From contig CM046343.1 in NCBI GenBank assembly GCA_025403435.1, positions 33,328,930 to 33,392,929 on the forward strand: DNA of 64,000 nucleotides, given 5' to 3'. Within the stretch, counting starts at the first letter, position 1. Each line of letters begins with the position of its first letter. The notes under the pieces were generated by a model that worked only from the letters and a program-made list of their open reading frames with translations, did no database searches and was not told the origin of the DNA. This document shows positions 35,319-47,425 of the stretch, piece after piece. The position numbers were made by a program, and so were the translations under genes. The DNA comes from Artocarpus heterophyllus. Its lineage: Eukaryota > Streptophyta > Magnoliopsida > Rosales > Moraceae.

Positions 35319-36302
35319 AAATCTTTGTTGGTTAATGTACAGGGGTGGGGGAGCCTACGAATTCTTTTAAAGATGGAGGGCTTGCAATGGCATGAATTAC
35401 TTGGTCCGGATATTGTTGTGGACTGATCACCTCATGCAAAGAGAGATATGTTGAGTCAAATTGTCAACGTAAAGGAATAACTAATGGGATCATGCAACTT
35501 TCCCTAAAAAAAACGATTACTAAACTTGGGTTTTTGGTGCCATCAATTTCTCACTTTTTTATCAAGGGACAATTTGGTTACCAAATTATACACAATCAAC
35601 AACTAAAATTTGCAAACGGTTAGCAACTTTTTAATGGTTCTGATCATTAACTCAAATTAACAATCAACTATTGAGAATTTGAATGGAAATTTAAATTTTT
35701 ATGAGAGAAAACATTGTAACAAAAGGTTTGAATTGTGATTGATCATTAAAACTAACTGGTAAAAACTGTAAAGTGCAGCCTGATTACCTCCATTGAATTT
35801 TAAAGTTCATTTGATAAATTATACGGCTAAAAAACAAATAATAATAAATATTGGGACTAGTCAGATAAAGCGAACAAAGGTTTGAGGGACAAAACTATCA
35901 AATTACTAATAGTTTAAAGATAATGGTGCCAAAAAACAATAATCCTGAAAAATTAATGGAGAATTTCATATTAACGAAATCCCTCTGTACATGAGCACGT
36001 TAGAACAAGCAAGGCCTTGACTTTGATTCCGTCCCATGCCTTGTCTAAGAATGAGATACAATAAAGAAATGATTTTTATTGATCACAAATATTAAACAAA
36101 ACAATTGATTTTTGGTAAATCTCAATTTGAATACAGAAAGAATTTTTCTAATTTTTTCCTATCGAAGACCCCCTTTTTTCCTTTCCACAATTGCCCAAAT
36201 TATGTCCCAGCTAGAGTACTATTTATTATTCTTACTCTAATCTCTGCTCCTTAAAATGCTTCACTGAGGTGACAAAATAAAACCCTTTGTATTTAGTTCT
36301 GG
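35319..36302. other. Convergent intergenic region
   Basis: 3' flanks of the ACS10-like and LRR-kinase genes. It contains a decayed MITE-like stretch at about 35660-35760 (TTTGAATGGAAATTTAAATT). No gene. Confidence 0.5.
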
Positions 36303-39052
36303 TTATTGTGATTCTGATCCATTTCTAATGGACTCAAGAACCTGAACAACCTCAGCCATGCTTGGCCTTCTTGAAGGAACCTCAGATGTACATATAAGCC
36401 CCAACTTCATTACCTGAATAAGCTCATTCTCTACAATACCCCTCAAGTTTCTATCAAAACAATCTGAAGCAGAACCACTTTCCAACAATGCCCTCACATA
36501 TTCACACAAGACCACAACCTCACTAGCCCTTGGACTCTCAACTGGCTTCCTACCTGTGACCAACTCCAAAAGAATCACGCCGAAGCTATAAACATCACAC
36601 TTCTCGCTCAACCTCAAGCCTTGCGCCAACTCCGGCGCAACATACCCCACAGCATTGTGGAATTTGGTTAGGCCATAGTTGTCCAAGATGGGAAGAAACT
36701 TTCCCAAACCATAATCAGACAACTTGGCATTGTAAGTCTCGTCTAAGAGAATGTTAGTGGACTTAATGTTGAGATGGAGGATCGGAGGCCTACAATCATG
36801 GTGAAGGTAGGCAAGGGCCCTTGCCGTTCCAAGAGCGATCTTGAACCTCCTTGACCAATCCAATTCACTATTGCCGCCACCGGTGCTGGTGCCTGGATAG
36901 TGAAGACCGTGAAGATTGTCATACAAGTTCCCATTCGGGATAAACTCGGATAGAATCAACTGCATTGTGGAAGACCAATAATAACCTTGAAAGGCTACTA
37001 AATTCGGATGCCGTAGATTGCCTAGCCGTCCGATTTCCTGCTCAAATTCGTCTTGGTTCCTGATCCTTCCCAAAGTCTCGAGCTTCTTCACCGCAATGGA
37101 GACTCCACCTTCAAATGTTGTCTTGTAGACAGTCCCAATTGATCCACCACCTATCATACACTCCTTGTCAAGCAAGGCCTTTGTGCCAGACTCCCAGTCT
37201 TCATACCTTGAAGGCAAGCTTTTGCTGAAAAGAACCAGTTTTCCAATTATGACATTCGAATCAGTTGAAGCAAGTGGGGTGCTCTCAACAACCATTGGCT
37301 CCTCATCTTTCTTCCTCCTTCGGGCAACAATGTTCATGATAGACACTAGACACACCCCTGTAAGGATCACTGCAGCAGCAACAATTGCAATAATGGCAGA
37401 CACAGTTAATGGATGTTTTTTCTTCGGACTTGAAGTCGTTGTAGCATTGCCCATGCAAGGCTTGTCCAAAGGGTTGCCGCAGAGCAAGGGATTGCCGGAA
37501 AATGCAGAGATGCCAAATTGCTGAATGGTTAAAGGAATGGTGCCTGAGAGATTATTAGAGGAAAGGTTAAGATCGGTTAAATTTTTTAGGTTCCCAAGAG
37601 AAGGAGGGATTGGCCCTGAAAGTGAATTTTGTGACAAATCAAGAATTTGCAGTTTTGACAAGTTTCCAATGGTTGGTGGGATGCTTCCATTCAGATGATT
37701 TCGATGTAGGTTGAGGATTTCCAGGTTGGCCATGTTGTAAAGAGTCTTGGGAATTTCCCCCTCTAAGGCATTGCCAGAAACATCCCTGCAGAAACAACAC
37801 ACGTTAGGAATTCTTGTAAGTTGGAAACCATATATATCAATATGAACTCAAAATCATGTACTAGATTATTTTGGACTCACAGCTCGCGAAGAAGTTTGCT
37901 ATTGGTTATATCAGCAGGTATTTCTCCAACAAGGTTGAGATTGTGGAAATCCAAAACCTGAAGCACTGGAATGCTGGAAAACCCCTTTGGAATCACACCA
38001 CTTATAGAGTTATTACCCAACTGAATCACCACCAGCCACTCTAGTGTGGCAAGCTCAGTTGGGATACTCCCACTAAGCCTGTTAAACCCCAAGTTTAAAA
38101 CTTTCAGACTTCTACAGTTTGCAATTCCCGCAGGGACTTCCCCATCAAAACGGTTTCTTGAAGCATCAAAAAACTCCATTTTGTCACCACAAATTGTCAT
38201 ATCAGGAAGCCTCCCAGTAAAACCATTGTATGACACATTAAGGCGACTGAGATTTACAGATCCAAGAACCCCAAAAGGCGCTAAACCGGAGAAAAAATTG
38301 CTACCAAGATCCAACACTTTCAAGCTCTGGCATGCTGAGAGCTGCTTCTCAACACTCCCTGATAATGCATTGCTTCTTAATGAAACATAATCAAGCCTTG
38401 GAATATCACACAGCCTCGAAGGAATCCCACCACTCAGCTTGTTGAAAGAGAAATCGAACCCTTCAAGGTTGAAGCAATTGGACAAAGAATCCGGGACTGG
38501 ACCAGAAAGCAAGTTGTGAGACAAAGAAACAAACCTGGTTTTGTAACAATGCTTGAACAAAGATGATGGTATCTCGCCAATAAAACCATTCCTTGACAAA
38601 TCTAGAAGCCTAATGTTCGGCAAATCACCGATAAACCCTGGGATTGGCCCAGATAAGGCATTCGAGCTCAGATTGATCTTCCACAAGGTTTTGATATCGC
38701 CATATTCTTGTGGGATATTGCCACTAAACAGGTTTCCAAAAAGTGTTAGAATCCTCAAAGACTTTAGCCCTGACAAAGCAGGAGAAAGTGTTCCACTCAA
38801 ACTAGTGTTCCACAAAACAATCTTCTCCACAAACCCATCAGAGTTACACAAAACACCATTATAATCTACACAAGGATTTTTACTCAAAACCCATGAGCCC
38901 AAGCTATTGTAAGGATCATTTGTGACATTCCCTTTGAATTGGAGCAGAATCTCTCTATTATCAGTTGCAGGCAAAACACAATTCAATAATAGCCCAAGGA
39001 AGCACAAAAGAAGAGCATGATGACAAGAACTAAAATGATAGAATTTTCTCAT
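36303..39052 (-). CDS. LRR receptor-like kinase of the At1g12460/At1g62950 type, two exons
   Basis: Exons 37881-39052 and 36303-37785 are joined at a phase-2 GT-AG intron and give 884 residues, close to the length I recall for the Arabidopsis relatives. ATG at 39052 (MRKFYHFSS) is chosen because it starts a clear signal peptide (1-30); the longer open frame upstream has no ATG. Then come an LRRNT Cys pair (NPCVDYNGVLC), about 17 LRRs, a transmembrane helix (about 518-543) followed by RRRKK, and a kinase domain with glycine loop IGGGSIGTVYK and VAIK lysine IAVKK. The catalytic loop reads HLNIKSTNILL, with Asn where active kinases have Asp, and DFG is replaced by DYG. It is therefore probably a weak or inactive kinase acting as a plasma-membrane signalling scaffold. 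Ligand unknown. Confidence 0.93.
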
Positions 39053-39764
39053 GCTCGGAACAAGGGTATGAATGAAAAAAAAAAAGAAAGAAACAGAATC
39101 TACCCGTTTGGCATTATGGCATTTGGACAAAGATTAATGAAGGTAGATCCGAGCTCCTCTTCTGCTATAGGCAGTTGTTCTTCCACCAAATGTTGTCGGT
39201 TCTTCTGGTTCTTTGGATTTCCCAACAAAAACAACAAATGAGAAGGAAGAAACATTCAGATCGTAGTAACCACTTGACCACATCTTTTCTTCACTCAAGC
39301 ACATTTTTTTGTGCATCAAGGATTAGAAACCCAATTGCCCATTTAAATTAAAAAATAAAAAACGATTTTTTCTTTTGGGGTTGAACACAAGGACACACAA
39401 AATTTGATCTTTGGAAGAACAAAGAGAGGAAAAAGCAAAGTATAGTAAAGCAAGAGAGAAGAGAAATGGTGGGCAGGAAGTTATGGGCTTTTAATTGCTA
39501 TGAGAACTTGCAAAGTAGAACAAAATTTAATTATAAAAAAAAAACAGCAAAGAACAGCGGTTTTGCCACGACCCAAGTGAACAAACTGAACCACATGCAT
39601 GTCCATTTTCTTCTCCCTGTCTCTCTCTTCCTTCCTTTCTCTCTCTACTTCCCTTCTTTCCTTTCCTTTTATTTTACAGACACTTTCATGTGTTACAATG
39701 ATAAAAAATTACAACAAGTGAACTAAAAAAAACTAAACTAAACCCCTTTGAGTTTCTCTCTCTT

Positions 39765-39792
39765 CCCCACTCTCTCTCTCTCTCTCTCTCTT
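39765..39792. repeat. (CT)n microsatellite upstream of the LRR kinase
   Basis: Uninterrupted CT dinucleotides on the plus strand (GA on the sense strand of the gene), about 720 bp upstream of its start codon. Confidence 0.85.
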
Positions 39793-41241
39793 CCTCTGTC
39801 TGAGCACCAAGTAGGACCTGTCTCGCTCTCACAGCATTTATTCTCTCTCACCAACCATGCCGTTAACTTCCATGACCATCATCATTTCCACACCACATAA
39901 AATTTTCTCTCCCAATAAAAGGAAAAAAAAAAAAAGATATAACAAGGAAGATATATAGTGAAGAAGAAGAAGAAGAATGGTCTTTCACTCTTTCTTTCCT
40001 CTGTACTTTCTTTTCCTCTCCACTTTTTTTTAATTTTTTTTCTATACATCTGTTTTGATTAGGACTTTGTGAGAAGACATTTGTTGTTTAATTATTATTA
40101 TGCATATACTTATCACGTCATTTTTTCCTACTAATTTATTAAGATTAATTAAAGTTGATGAGACGTCAATTTTGTATCTTTCTGAGTTTCTTTTTTATTT
40201 TTTATTTTTTATTTTTTATTTTTTTCTTTCTCTAGAGATAGTGGTGAATGGTACATACAAAATCAAAACAATTGGAAAGAAGGTGACAAAGAAGGCTTAG
40301 AAACGCCCTGCGAATTACTATAAAGATTAGAGTAGAGGCACATTTGAAATGCATTTTACAAGGTATTTTCCAGCTGGAAAAGAAAAATAAAAAAAAATTG
40401 AACACTCCTGTGCATTAACTAAAAAGCTGGATCAGCATCATGCCACGTGTCTATTCTTTTTTAAAGGATTTTTTTTTCTTCGCATCATATTAGTCCATTA
40501 ACTAGTGTAATATTGTTTTAGTGGGTTATTTATCTTGTTATATTTTGTATTTTAAGTTTATTTACATAATATATTTTTAAATTTTGATCTTATCGAATTT
40601 ATATCTTTAAATTTATATTTTTTTAATTAATCTTTAATTTTGATATAAAAAATTATCAAAATATCTTTAAATTAAAAAAAATAAGATAACTTCAAAACTT
40701 AAAAAAACTTGATATTAAGATTTTTACCTTAAAAAATACATAAAATACCTTCAAAAATAAATATTTTGTATTTTTTTATTTTTGTTTTCTTCATATTTTT
40801 TAAAAGTTTTAGTTTTTTTGCTCTTTTACTTAAGGATAAATTGGTCATTTATGTTAAAATCAACTATTGATTGAGGTAAAATATAGATTTGTATATTAAA
40901 TTTAATATGCAAGTATACATTCAATGAGATTGATTACCGAAAGTATAGCTTTGATTTAAACTAAAACAGAGGGCATAGACAGATAAATATCTCTATTTTA
41001 TTTTATTTTTCAGTTTAAATTTTTATTTTATAGGCTTTTTTTGTTTATGGCTCTTAGAATATCTGCTTATTTTGCTTTTGTTTGTAACATTTATTTTTAA
41101 AAGTCTAACTATCTGGCATTCATGAAATATCAGTTTCGATCCCTTTCATTGTAAATTGTATATTTTGAGATAGAATGTTGCATGAAAATGGCACCTATGG
41201 ATTTTAAGGGAAATAAATTGGTTTAATAATCTAAATCAAAA

Positions 41242-41242
<1 letters not shown>

Positions 41243-41280
<38 letters not shown>

Positions 41281-41292
41281 CACATACACATA
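41243..41292. repeat. (TA)n/(CA)n microsatellite
   Basis: TATATATA run passing into ACACACAC; no other feature. Confidence 0.85.
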
Positions 41293-43849
41293 ATAAAAGA
41301 CATGGCTTAGGTGACACTACCTAGCTTTTTATTGTTACCATTTTTAGCCCTTTTTTTTTCAATTACCATTCTACTTCTTTTTAATCTCTTACATGTCATA
41401 CTCGTGCTAGACCTGCTTAAACTAGACAATTTGCTAACAGAATGGTCAAAACCGTGTATCTTAAAAATGTTTGGGTATTAAAATTTTAAAAATAAAAGTC
41501 ATTAGTGAAAGTAAAACAAATGAATATTCTTAAAAGCTCCGAAGAAAAAACGTTAGATCATGAACAAAACAATTTTAAAAATATGAAATTTAATAAAACT
41601 CAAAGAGTGTTTACTTATTTAGAATTACGTACATTACATCATCGATATTATTTATTTCCCACTAAACCAAATTGTCCTTTTACTTTATTATATTGTTTTT
41701 GGGTATTATTTTTTCCTTTGAACGTTACTCTTTTCCCGATTCAAAGCTTGTCTTTTTGCATTTGACTAACAAAGATCGGCAGAATCTAGTCAGCAAAACA
41801 GAAAATGCACCCAGGAGGACAAAAAAGAAAAAAGAAAAGAAAAAAAAAAGATGAGTTTAAGAAAAGTACAAGACAGAAAATGCATTTATTCTTGACCGTT
41901 AGATCAGTTTCAAGGTTTAATCCTGTCAAACCTCATTCATATTGCTTATTTGGCGTTTGGATTGGAAAATGGCGTATAGCAGGAATATGACAAAAACAGT
42001 TGGCAATTTCATGGGTGGTCCCAAACAGACGTATCTCAGCCTTACGATTTTTTTTAAAAATTTTAATTTTTTACAATTTCTCATATTTATTTGCCTATCA
42101 ACGTCATACAACACTTCAAACAACCCCTCGAAAAAAGGGAAAAAAAAAAAACCAATAACACTTCAAAGAACAAAAACTGTTGTCCCCTTAAAAAAAAAAA
42201 AAAAAAAATTGCTGTGAAGCACTTTAATATTTGCCCCGAGTATTGGGCAACATAGATCAATCATCACGCGCTTTATAATGTAGAAATTTTTAGCGCGTGT
42301 GATACACGCAATTCCTTGATTTCTTTGGTAAGCCAAGTCAAAGGAAGCAGTGCATGCAAATGGTATGGTAATGGCAGCAATAAATGTGTAAATCACTGGT
42401 CACTATCTTCTTCACCTTCCTATCTCTCACACCTTGACCCAAAAAATAAAAATAAAAATAAAAATAAACTCTCTCAAACACATTGCATAGAGAGGTAAGG
42501 GAAGATAACAAGACAATTTCTAAGGGAAAAAAAATATTATCTTTTGGTTACAAGGAAAAATATTTTGCATGAATATGCTTTGCTTCTATCCAAAATGATT
42601 AGGTTTAGAAGAACCCAAAATGCTCAATTGAAAAAAAGGTTACTACAATTTTATTTTTATTTTTTTTTACTTGGGAAAGAGAGAAAGTTAGAGAAATGTT
42701 TTGGTCCATGTTTACTTGTCGCAATTTTCTTCTCAAAATTGTTGTATATTTGTCTAAAAAAGGTCAGTAATAAGCATAATTGAATGTCATTTACATGCTA
42801 AGTACTATTATATGTGTTTTTTGTAGCGGTAATTATAATGTGGCGCATGAATGTTACATGACACATTTGGTACCATGATTGTGTCAAGGAAGAGGAAAAG
42901 AACCACTTGCCAAAAACCACAAAAAAAAAAAAAAAAAACAGAAAACGTTATAATGTATATGTCATAGGACAAAACTGTTCGCAAGCATGAAAGTGCCGAA
43001 TATGTAACAACCACACTAGCATCTGGCAGAGAAGAATATTACTATAATTTACCATTTCAATCATGGACAGCTAAATTCAAGGTTAATAAAAGCACATATC
43101 TATTTGTATATTAATTTCATATGGTTTTTGGAGCCAACACAGTCCCACCCATGCATGCATGTCAATCATACAGCTATGAGACTTTCAAGGGTCTCTTTCA
43201 CAGTTCTTTATTCTATTTGTTTTTTCCCTTTTTGTTGGTGTTAATGTTAGGATAGATACCCATTAAACATATGGTGTTTTGAAATGAAAAAAATTTATAA
43301 ATAAATAAAGTAAATTTATTCATTATATTTGCATATATGTATTTTGAATACTTTAAGAATATCATTAAAATTTCATAATTATCTATGTGACATTATTATA
43401 TAAAAGCGTTATATATAAGAGGATAATATTTAAGGATGATAATTAAAATGGTCAATAATATATAATTAATTATTTAATTAAAGTATGAAATATTTAATTG
43501 AGCATTACTAGTACATGTCATTTCATTAAGAATGAAACAGTTTTATCTAAACCGTTAATGTATTGAGTTATTAAATGAGTGCACTATGTATAATGAGATT
43601 ATATAGGATCAGGACATGATAAGATATGAACAGTTAATAATTTCTATTAAATATAGTAAGTTCTTATCATATCAACCAATAGTCATATATTAAATGATCC
43701 TAATCTTGAGTTATTAGTAGACTCCTATTTATGGATTTATACGGGTTTGAGAATCAAATCTTATTTCTTGTATCTTGGAAGCATGATGAACCAAGAATGT
43801 TAATATTATAATATGTAATCTATTCCTCCTCTAATGAGAAGTAGATAAA

Positions 43850-44116
43850 TAATTCTCTTGAGTATTGATTCGGGGCTTGAATAATAAGAGCGCTCAATTT
43901 ATGATTAAATTTATGAATTTATTATTCAATAGAGAATCAACGGTATTCAAGGATAAAGAAGAAATTAGAGAGGTTAACGGATATAGTCATTACAAATAAT
44001 TCTCTTGAGTATTGATTCGAGGCTTGAATAATAAGAGTGCTCAATTTATGATTAAGTTCATGAATTTATTATTCAATAGAGAATCAACGGTATTCAAGGA
44101 TAAAGAAGAAATAAAG
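43850..44116 (+). repeat. Tandem duplication of about 140 bp inside the LTR
   Basis: The block starting AATAATTCTCTTGAGTATTG at about 43850 is repeated at about 43995 and runs to GATAAAGAAGAAAT in both copies, with only a few substitutions. Copy spacing is about 143 bp. Confidence 0.85.
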
Positions 44117-44124
44117 AGGTTAAC

Positions 44125-44200
44125 GGATATTACCTAGCTCTAATTATGAATTATTTATGGATATTACCTAGCTCTAATTATGAATTATTTATAGATGATC
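44125..44200 (+). repeat. Tandem duplication of about 37 bp
   Basis: GGATATTACCTAGCTCTAAT followed by TATGAATTATTTAT occurs twice in a row. Confidence 0.85.
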
Positions 44201-44695
44201 GACTTACATGTAATGACTATATCAAGTGGACAACTCTAAGAAATAAGTAATTGAATATCTATAATTTCAAGAGTGCAATTTCAAGTATTTAGTAAAGTTA
44301 TATTGGAATTAATAAAAGAGTAATAGATTAATTAAAGAGTTTAATTAATACATTAGTTTTATTGGAGCTTGAAATTGTGTGTCCATTAATCCCCTGCCAT
44401 CCTTTAAACACTGTTGGACAAGTGAAATTATTGGTTTAAATAATAATTTTAGAATTATAAAATTCTAAATTAAATATCACTCAATATAAATTAATTATGA
44501 ATTGATTTATAGTTATGAAATAATTAGATTGTTTAATAAATAAAATACAATAATTAATTTTAGAAGTTACATAGAGGGTGGGTCTCACTGTGTGTGGCGC
44601 ACACATAGAAGGGTCCCATTGTATGTGGTACCTAAGCACAAAGAGGAAAGTCTTCTTGTGTATATCAAAGCTTGTTTACAAAGTTTTCATATTTA

Positions 44696-44856
44696 GAGGC
44701 CGTTTGGTTATGTTTTCAAAATAGGTGAAAATGTTTTTGTTTTGGAAAATGAGAATTTTTTGAGAACTGTATTAAGAGTGTTTTTAAAATATTTGCCTTG
44801 AAAAATGTGCAAAAACATTTTCAAAAATTCTAAAAACGTAACCAAATGCCCCTTTA
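44696..44856. mobile_element. MITE (family M2, copy 2) inside LTR family C
   Basis: Inverted ends AGGCCGTTTGGTTATGTTTT and AAAACGTAACCAAATGCCCC, about 160 bp. TTTA on both sides may be the target duplication. It matches 31871-32029 and 50458-50591. Its position inside the LTR shows it is younger than that LTR. Confidence 0.75.
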
Positions 44857-45558
44857 GTATTTGCAATCTTGAATAAATGTGATTTGATTCAAATATGGAG
44901 ACAAATGAGATTAGATAACAAGTATTATTTTCACGTAAACTGCCCAGTAAATAGCGCCACATGCACAGAGAATCTCTCTGTGTGTGGCGCCAATCACAAC
45001 ATGGGAATAGGAAACTTGTGTCTTTTATTTTACTTAAATATTTGATATTAAATTAAAATAAAAAAGACTTTTCAAAATTGAGGAGCTCTCTTATTCTTTA
45101 TAAACAGAGGCCTCTTCTATTCATTTAGAACATGCTTGTGAGTCTTGGAGGGACTAAGAATACTCTACAGAAGGCGTGTAGAAAGAAAGAAAGAAAAAAA
45201 AAAGTTCTTCTATTCTATAATTTAAATTAGTTGAGTGATCTTTAAGAAACTATATTCCTTCAATGCCTACCCATTCGTCCATCCAGTGTTGAGGACTTGC
45301 CAAGGAAAATGGAGGTTGTGTCCTAAAAAGAATGTTCTTTGCAAGCCGGTTGTTTCCGTTCATCTCCTATCATATTCCAGTAAGCAAATTATTATATATT
45401 TCTTTATGCGTAAAATTAACATAATCTATAGTGTGTTGTAAAAGTTTTGAGAAAATTTTTGTTGCACACGATTTATACTATTATCACGTTTCTACTATAT
45501 CTTAAGAAAATCGCTTTCTAAAACCAACAATAAATGAGTAATGGCTAGAGAAACACTT

Positions 45559-46508
45559 TTTTTTTTTATAAGAGGTTCATTCAATATGAAAGTGATAGAA
45601 AAATGATACGATCGACTTGAATGACCTTAGGATACAATGTATCTCAACCTACAACAAAGATCGGTTCTATCAATTAGTTCGAATGATGCTCAACTGAAAA
45701 AACGTATGCCTTATTATGATAAAAGACACATTAAGTATAGAGTACATATAATGTTCTTTCAACAATATCATTACAATTGAAGGAAACTTCTAATCTATAG
45801 AGAGCAAAAGACCCAAGGCCAACCACAACACTACATAGAACACAAATCTAGCGACACACATATACCAATACTATCAAAAAACAACTAGACTAGGTCAGTC
45901 ATACAGACAAAATTGAAAGATAGGAAAACTACTTTTTTTATTACAAAATAAAACCAGAAATACATTAATACATTGCTAACAAACAACGAATACATGACGA
46001 GAATACAATTGCCTTTATTAAAAATAAGGAAAAAAAAAATATCAAAAGCAGACACATGCTAACAATATAATTAGACAATCGACACAGATCTAGCCAACTC
46101 GACCAAAAAGACCCGAATAAGCAGATGTCGACAAACATCTAACAAGGCAAGCAACCCTCTCATTGCATCAGCAAGACCACCCCTAAGGCTCAAATTCACC
46201 AAATTTAGTAGATCTGCCCTAAGCGGCACATCCACAAGCTTGGTCATGACAAAACTTCCATCACCACCCACCACGCCACACACTCTAGCCACCATGCCTA
46301 GACCTTCATTGAGTAGCCCAAGGCTTCTCTTTTAGGGATGGGAGTCTGGAGACCGGCCAAGGGCGGTGCTAGACTCCAACCCAAAGAGAGAAGACAAAAA
46401 CCAATCCCTAGCACACCCTCAAGAAAGAGAGAGAGAAGGCCAGCTTTATATTTTGTGCAGTAGCTTTTTAAAACCCTAATAGCTTAATTAATTGATGATA
46501 CTGCTCTG
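45559..46508 (-). mobile_element. LINE-type retro-insertion (950 bp) with 11-bp TSD
   Basis: GAGAAACACTT occurs exactly at 45548-45558 and 46509-46519. A poly(T) run follows the left copy, that is, a poly(A) tail on the minus strand, so the element was inserted by target-primed reverse transcription. From its 5' side (46508) it has a CT-rich leader, then an open frame of 74 codons at 46071-46295 (MVARVCGVVGGDGSFVMTKL) that I do not recognise, then AT-rich sequence. No reverse transcriptase is present, so it is a truncated or deleted LINE or a large SINE-like derivative. Confidence 0.75.
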
Positions 46509-46519
46509 GAGAAACACTT

Positions 46520-47425
46520 GTTTGCATACAATAACTTCATTATTTTATGCGCTTAAGTTTGATTTATACTTTTCTCAATTTTTATAATCCGAATTCAGGG
46601 ACCTAGCAAAGATTCCTCTGCACAAATAGAGACCTCAATAAACTGTATTTTATTCAATTACTTGTACATTGTTGCCAGTACGTTAATGGTCTTGACTTAT
46701 GCGAGCACTTGGAAACTAAACTATTCTCAACAGGGATCAAAAGAACATCCACACGACAGCATCATTTTGTCATAAGGCGTGCATTAGTATATTTGATAGA
46801 ATTCAGACACTATATGATTGTCAATTTCTTATCCTGTCGTTTTAATAACGATTACTTTAGTCCTTTGATATGTAGATCAGATTGGTGCATCAAAACGTAA
46901 GTCTCTAATCTCTCTACAAGAAAACTTGTACGCGTCATCTACAATCACTGCAAGAAATAAAGAAAATAAGAGAAATCCTACACATATATGGAGAAATATT
47001 TCATCCACAAGAAAAAACATCAACACCCATTTTCTATTTACAGTAAACAATCTTGTCCCAAGTCAAATCAATTCTTTCCAACCAATATTTCAACCATATA
47101 CAAGTGATAATCGAAGAAAGAGAAAAGAGCAGGAGAAGGGGGGAACAGAGAGACACGAAGGAGGGAGAAATAGAGGAGAAAGAAGACATTCTCTTTCAAG
47201 GAACAAAGAAGTTCAAGTATAACATAGATGTCAATCATGTTAGAACTTTGTCACGGTTGTGTCTGTCCTTTCCTCGATGTTTCTATAGAGTCATTTTTAA
47301 GATAAAGAAAACCCCTTCTATGGATGAAGTTGTTTTAATAATTTAACTTCATCCAGCATGTGCCATGCTCATTTCCTGGCCAGGCTCGTGTAATATATGG
47401 TTTTTCACGGAGCCAAAAGCTTTAC
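46520..47425. other. Gene-free stretch downstream of the VTT gene
   Basis: 3' flank of the 47426-49802 gene. Several overlapping open frames at 46709-47346 have no recognisable similarity. A purine-rich stretch lies at 47110-47185. Confidence 0.45.

Larger units (their letters stand above)
39053..43244. other. Large intergenic region, LRR-kinase promoter side
   Basis: Contains the expected 5' UTR/promoter of the LRR kinase (CT runs at 39600-39660 and 39765-39792), then about 3.4 kb of very AT-rich DNA. A (TA)n/(CA)n tract lies at 41243-41292. Poly(A) and poly(T) runs at 42185-42210 and 42920-42938 may mark old retro-insertions. No gene was supported on either strand. Confidence 0.5.
43245..45529 (+). 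mobile_element. LTR (family C), probably solo, interrupted by a MITE
   Basis: Starts TGTTAGGATAGATACC and ends AAAACCAACA, so it shares TGTT...AACA ends with solo LTR family A and has the same layout. The start is followed by an ATAAA-rich stretch; mid-LTR has GAGTGCAATTTCAAG and CCATTAATCCCCTGCC; TTTATAAACAGAGG near 45098 is the likely TATA region. It carries two internal tandem duplications and a MITE at 44696-44856. The flanking 5-mers (GTTAA and ATAAA) do not match, so the ends or insertion history are uncertain. Part of the same LTR occurs at 9300-10375. Confidence 0.6.

Noticed and set aside
46071..46295. 74-codon ORF as an independent host gene
   Set aside because: It lies wholly inside a TSD-bounded retro-insertion; reported as part of that element.
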